Below are positions 61,498-64,000 of a DNA stretch of 64,000 bases, piece by piece. The stretch lies in assembly GCF_025917685.1 (NCBI RefSeq), contig NZ_CP089518.1, positions 676,001 through 740,000 on the forward strand, in the 5' to 3' direction. Source of the stretch: Bacillus cereus (GTDB taxonomy: Bacteria; Bacillota; Bacilli; Bacillales; Bacillaceae_G). The notes below the pieces were generated by a model that was given only the letters and a program-made list of their open reading frames with translations, made no database searches and was not told where the DNA came from. How positions within the stretch are numbered: position 1 is the first letter of the stretch; each line of letters opens with the position of its first letter. Both the position numbers and the translations under genes were made by a program.

Positions 61498-64000
61498 TTA
61501 AATATCAGGTGTTTCTGTTGAAGTACTTATTTTTCTGCGGGAGCGCCTTTTTCTCCCGATTTTATCTAATAGTTCATACATAACAGGAACAACTACTAAT
61601 GTAAGAACGGTTGAAACGGCTAAGCCGCCAATTACAACGACAGCTAGACTTTTTGATACCATGCTGCCCGCCTGAGATTGGCCGAATAGAAGTGGTAGCA
61701 TAGCGACGATTGTTGTTATGGCTGTCATAATAATTGGGCGTAATCGAGTGGAGCCGGCTTCTAATAGTGCTTCTCTTGTTTCCATACCGTTTTCTCGATT
61801 TTGTTGGACTCTTTCTATTAATACAATAGCATTTGTAACGACAATTCCGATTAACATTAATGCGCCAATCAAGGAATTTACATCAACTGGTGTTCTGGAA
61901 ATAATTAATCCTAAAATGCCTCCGACAGCAGCTAATGGCAAGGAGAATAAAATTGCAAAAGGAGCGCGTGCTTGCCCGAATGTAATAACCATAATTAAAT
62001 ATACAATCCCGATTGCAATCCCCATAATTTTAAATAAATCAGTGAAGTTCTCTTGCATAGATTCAGTAGCACCTGCGATATTTACTTTTGCCCCGTTAGG
62101 TAAATCTAAGTCAGCTATCGCTTTGTTTACTTCTGTGCTTACTTTACTTAAATCTTCACTTGAAGCTGCTGCAGTAATTTGAATCGTTTCTTTCCCGTCT
62201 TTATGGAAGATTTCCGTTTGAAGATGTTTTTCTGAAATAGTTGCAATGTCTTTTAAAGGAATTGGTCCGTTAATAGGTGATAGTATGTTTGTGTTTAAAA
62301 TATCTTCTTGTTTGTTAATGGATGCCTTTTTGTGTTCTATCATAATAGTTGTTTTTTCATTATTGATTGAGATTTCCCCAATAGGAGATTTCTTCATAAG
62401 GAATGATACTTGTTGTGCTGCTAATTCTGGTGTTAAACCTAGTTGCTCAGCCTTTGTTTGATCGATATGAATTTGCCATTCTTTTTTAGATTCTTCTATA
62501 TTTGTTTTTACTTTGGAAAGAGAATCCATGCTTTTTAGTTTTGTTTCGACGATGTTAGCGGCCTTTTGTAAATTTGTTTCGTTAGTAGCTGTTACGTTAA
62601 ATTGTAAGTTGTTTCCGCCGCCGGAGTCAGAGTAACTCGTTTTTATATAATCAAGTTCAGCTGGTTCGAAAGCTGTATGTTCCTTTTTTAATTCTTTAAT
62701 ATATTGGTCGATGTCAGATCCTTTTTTAAAGACTACAAATATAGTTGCAAGATTGTTTTGAGTTGTCTGTCCCCATTGTGCATCTTCTGCGCTAGATCCC
62801 ATTCGCAAAATAACATCTGTTACATCAGAATTAGAGAGGAGTTTCTTTTCGAAATCAAAGGCTTTTTGTTTTTTAGCTTCAGAATCATAATCAGCTGGAA
62901 ATGTCATATTAACGGAAAGCATTGTATCGTCCTCGGACTTTATGTTCGCTTTCGGAAGTAGTATGTAGGCTGCAATTGATCCTGCAAATAATAAAAAAGA
63001 AGTGAGTAGAATGATAAACTTATGAGAAAGAGCCCACTTTAATGTAGCGACATATCGCGGTGAAGAATGTGAATTGCGACGTTTTGTTTTTTTGAGCAGT
63101 AAAAAGGCCATAAGTGGAACGACTGTTAATGCCACAATTAAGGAAGAAAGTATAGAATACACAACTGCTAACACCATAGGTAACATTAGTTTTCCGATTA
63201 CTCCCGATACGAGACCAATAGGTAAAAAAACGGCGACTGTTGTTAAAGTAGAAGAGGTAATTGCGACGGCGACCTCTTTTGTTGCATCGAGAATAATATC
63301 TTTAGAGAAAGATTCTTTTTGTAAACGACGGAAAATATTCTCGATGACAACGATACTATCATCGACGAGACGTCCAACTGCAACTGCTAAGCCACCTAGA
63401 GTTAAAATGTTAAGTGTGATGTTAGATTGGTGGAGTAAAAATAGTGTTAATAGGATAGATAATGGGATACTGACGACAGCGATGATTGTTGTTCGAAAGC
63501 TACGTAAAAAGATTAAGATAATGAGAGTTGCGGCAATGGCCCCAAGGATTACTTCTTTTCCCATACTAGTAACAGCATTTTCAACTTGCTCATGAGTTGA
63601 AGCTAAAAGTTTAATAGAATATTGATCTTTATATTCCTTGCTTATATCTTTAATCTTTTTATCAATCTCTTTTCCAATTGCAACCGCGTTTTTACTCGGC
63701 TCTTTCATGATGACTAATCCTGTTCCTTCTTCTCCGTTTATGTGTGAGATTGTATCGTAATGTTGTTTTAGTTCAATTTGAGCGACATCTTGTAATTTTA
63801 CTTGAGGTGTAACGGTGATGTTTTTTATGTCATTTACATTTTTTATGTCCCCGATGACACGAAGATTGTATTCTTCCTTATTAACGGTAATTGCTCCGGC
63901 TGGAGTGGAAGTTTCTTTTCCTTGTAAAACTGTTAATACTTGTTGTGATGTTACGTTTTTATCTTTTAGTTGGTTAGGATCAAGTGCGATGGATAATTCG
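61498..64000 (-). CDS. RND efflux transporter (AcrB/SwrC type), cut by the window end
   Basis: The visible 834 or so residues are the middle and C-terminal part of a resistance-nodulation-division pump; the frame stays open to base 64000, so the N-terminus is outside. Marks are the TM4 region with proton-relay Asp residues (LTLGGLAVAVGRLVDDSIVVIENIFRRLQ), AVAITSSTLTTVAVFLPIGLVSG, a large second extracellular loop domain (KANIKSEDDTMLSVNMTFPADYDSE...), and the C-terminal IGIVVTNAIVLIERVQ, RLRPIIMTAITTIVAMLPL block. In Gram-positives such pumps (SwrC/YerP) export surfactin-like lipopeptides or other amphiphiles. An internal ATG at 63708 is not the true start. Confidence 0.92.
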   Translation of the reverse strand, partial: ELSIALDPNQLKDKNVTSQQVLTVLQGKETSTPAGAITVNKEEYNLRVIGDIKNVNDIKNITVTPQVKLQDVAQIELKQHYDTISHINGEEGTGLVIMKEPSKNAVAIGKEIDKKIKDISKEYKDQYSIKLLASTHEQVENAVTSMGKEVILGAIAATLIILIFLRSFRTTIIAVVSIPLSILLTLFLLHQSNITLNILTLGGLAVAVGRLVDDSIVVIENIFRRLQKESFSKDIILDATKEVAVAITSSTLTTVAVFLPIGLVSGVIGKLMLPMVLAVVYSILSSLIVALTVVPLMAFLLLKKTKRRNSHSSPRYVATLKWALSHKFIILLTSFLLFAGSIAAYILLPKANIKSEDDTMLSVNMTFPADYDSEAKKQKAFDFEKKLLSNSDVTDVILRMGSSAEDAQWGQTTQNNLATIFVVFKKGSDIDQYIKELKKEHTAFEPAELDYIKTSYSDSGGGNNLQFNVTATNETNLQKAANIVETKLKSMDSLSKVKTNIEESKKEWQIHIDQTKAEQLGLTPELAAQQVSFLMKKSPIGEISINNEKTTIMIEHKKASINKQEDILNTNILSPINGPIPLKDIATISEKHLQTEIFHKDGKETIQITAAASSEDLSKVSTEVNKAIADLDLPNGAKVNIAGATESMQENFTDLFKIMGIAIGIVYLIMVITFGQARAPFAILFSLPLAAVGGILGLIISRTPVDVNSLIGALMLIGIVVTNAIVLIERVQQNRENGMETREALLEAGSTRLRPIIMTAITTIVAMLPLLFGQSQAGSMVSKSLAVVVIGGLAVSTVLTLVVVPVMYELLDKIGRKRRSRRKISTSTETPDI

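Noticed and set aside
1..64000. Prophage, insertion sequence, tRNA, rRNA or defence island
   Set aside because: No transposase, integrase, phage structural, restriction or toxin-antitoxin gene, and no RNA gene sequence was recognised. The P-loop kinase at 60767 resembles zeta-type kinases but has no antitoxin partner.

Overview
This window comes from a low-GC Gram-positive chromosome and almost certainly from the Bacillus cereus group. The evidence is the plcB-sph (phospholipase C / sphingomyelinase) pair under a perfect PlcR box, an InhA-type M6 metalloprotease, the 114-residue NaK channel with its TVGDG filter, class A sortase, a GerA-type germinant receptor, and several copies of the group-specific bcr1 repeat. 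The exact strain cannot be named. I see no rRNA, tRNA, CRISPR array, prophage, transposase gene or classical defence island; this is core chromosome decorated with small mobile repeats.

Layout. 0.2-2.3 kb: MarR regulator and 14-TM drug exporter. 2.4-8.8 kb: ribose operon rbsRKDACB plus a transaldolase gene, behind a promoter with a cre/LacI-type operator. 9-17 kb: secreted virulence factors (InhA2-like protease, PlcB, Sph) interleaved with an MFS transporter, butanediol dehydrogenase and NaK. 17-19.6 kb: a coupled PLP-enzyme / FAD-lactone-oxidase gene pair of unknown pathway. 19.6-25 kb: VanZ-RDD protein, small orphan genes, uppP, a soluble MCP and a 3D-domain wall protein. 25-34 kb: XRE/membrane module, sortase A, YHYH protein, peptide and branched-chain amino acid transporters, a DUF2339-like protein and a secreted glutamine-amidotransferase-like protein. 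34-41 kb: amino acid and purine permeases, a second XRE/membrane module, GNAT and a CPA2 antiporter. 41-45 kb: qoxABCD menaquinol oxidase. 45-51 kb: amino acid permease, C39-like peptidase, and an M20 amidohydrolase with its SSS transporter. 51-55 kb: ger operon with a tiny extra gene. 55-57 kb: feoA and a split feoB. 57.8-60.6 kb: pstSCA without pstB. 60.8-64 kb: small P-loop kinase whose end was rewritten by bcr1, and a truncated RND exporter.

How the parts work together: the rbs operon imports and phosphorylates ribose and passes it to the pentose phosphate pathway through transaldolase. PlcR (quorum sensing) drives the secreted phospholipases. PhoP boxes precede pstS. A DtxR/MntR-like palindrome sits on the feo promoter. 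Almost every transcription unit ends in a clear intrinsic terminator.

The most unusual points are: bcr1 elements supplying or bordering stop codons; a degenerate PlcR-like box fused to a hairpin in front of inhA2; the metal-type operator of feo; a very small membrane ORF after the ger genes; the PLP/FAD pair; and twin XRE/membrane modules. I did not find a convincing wholly new multi-gene system. The PLP/FAD pair and the XRE/membrane modules are the best candidates.
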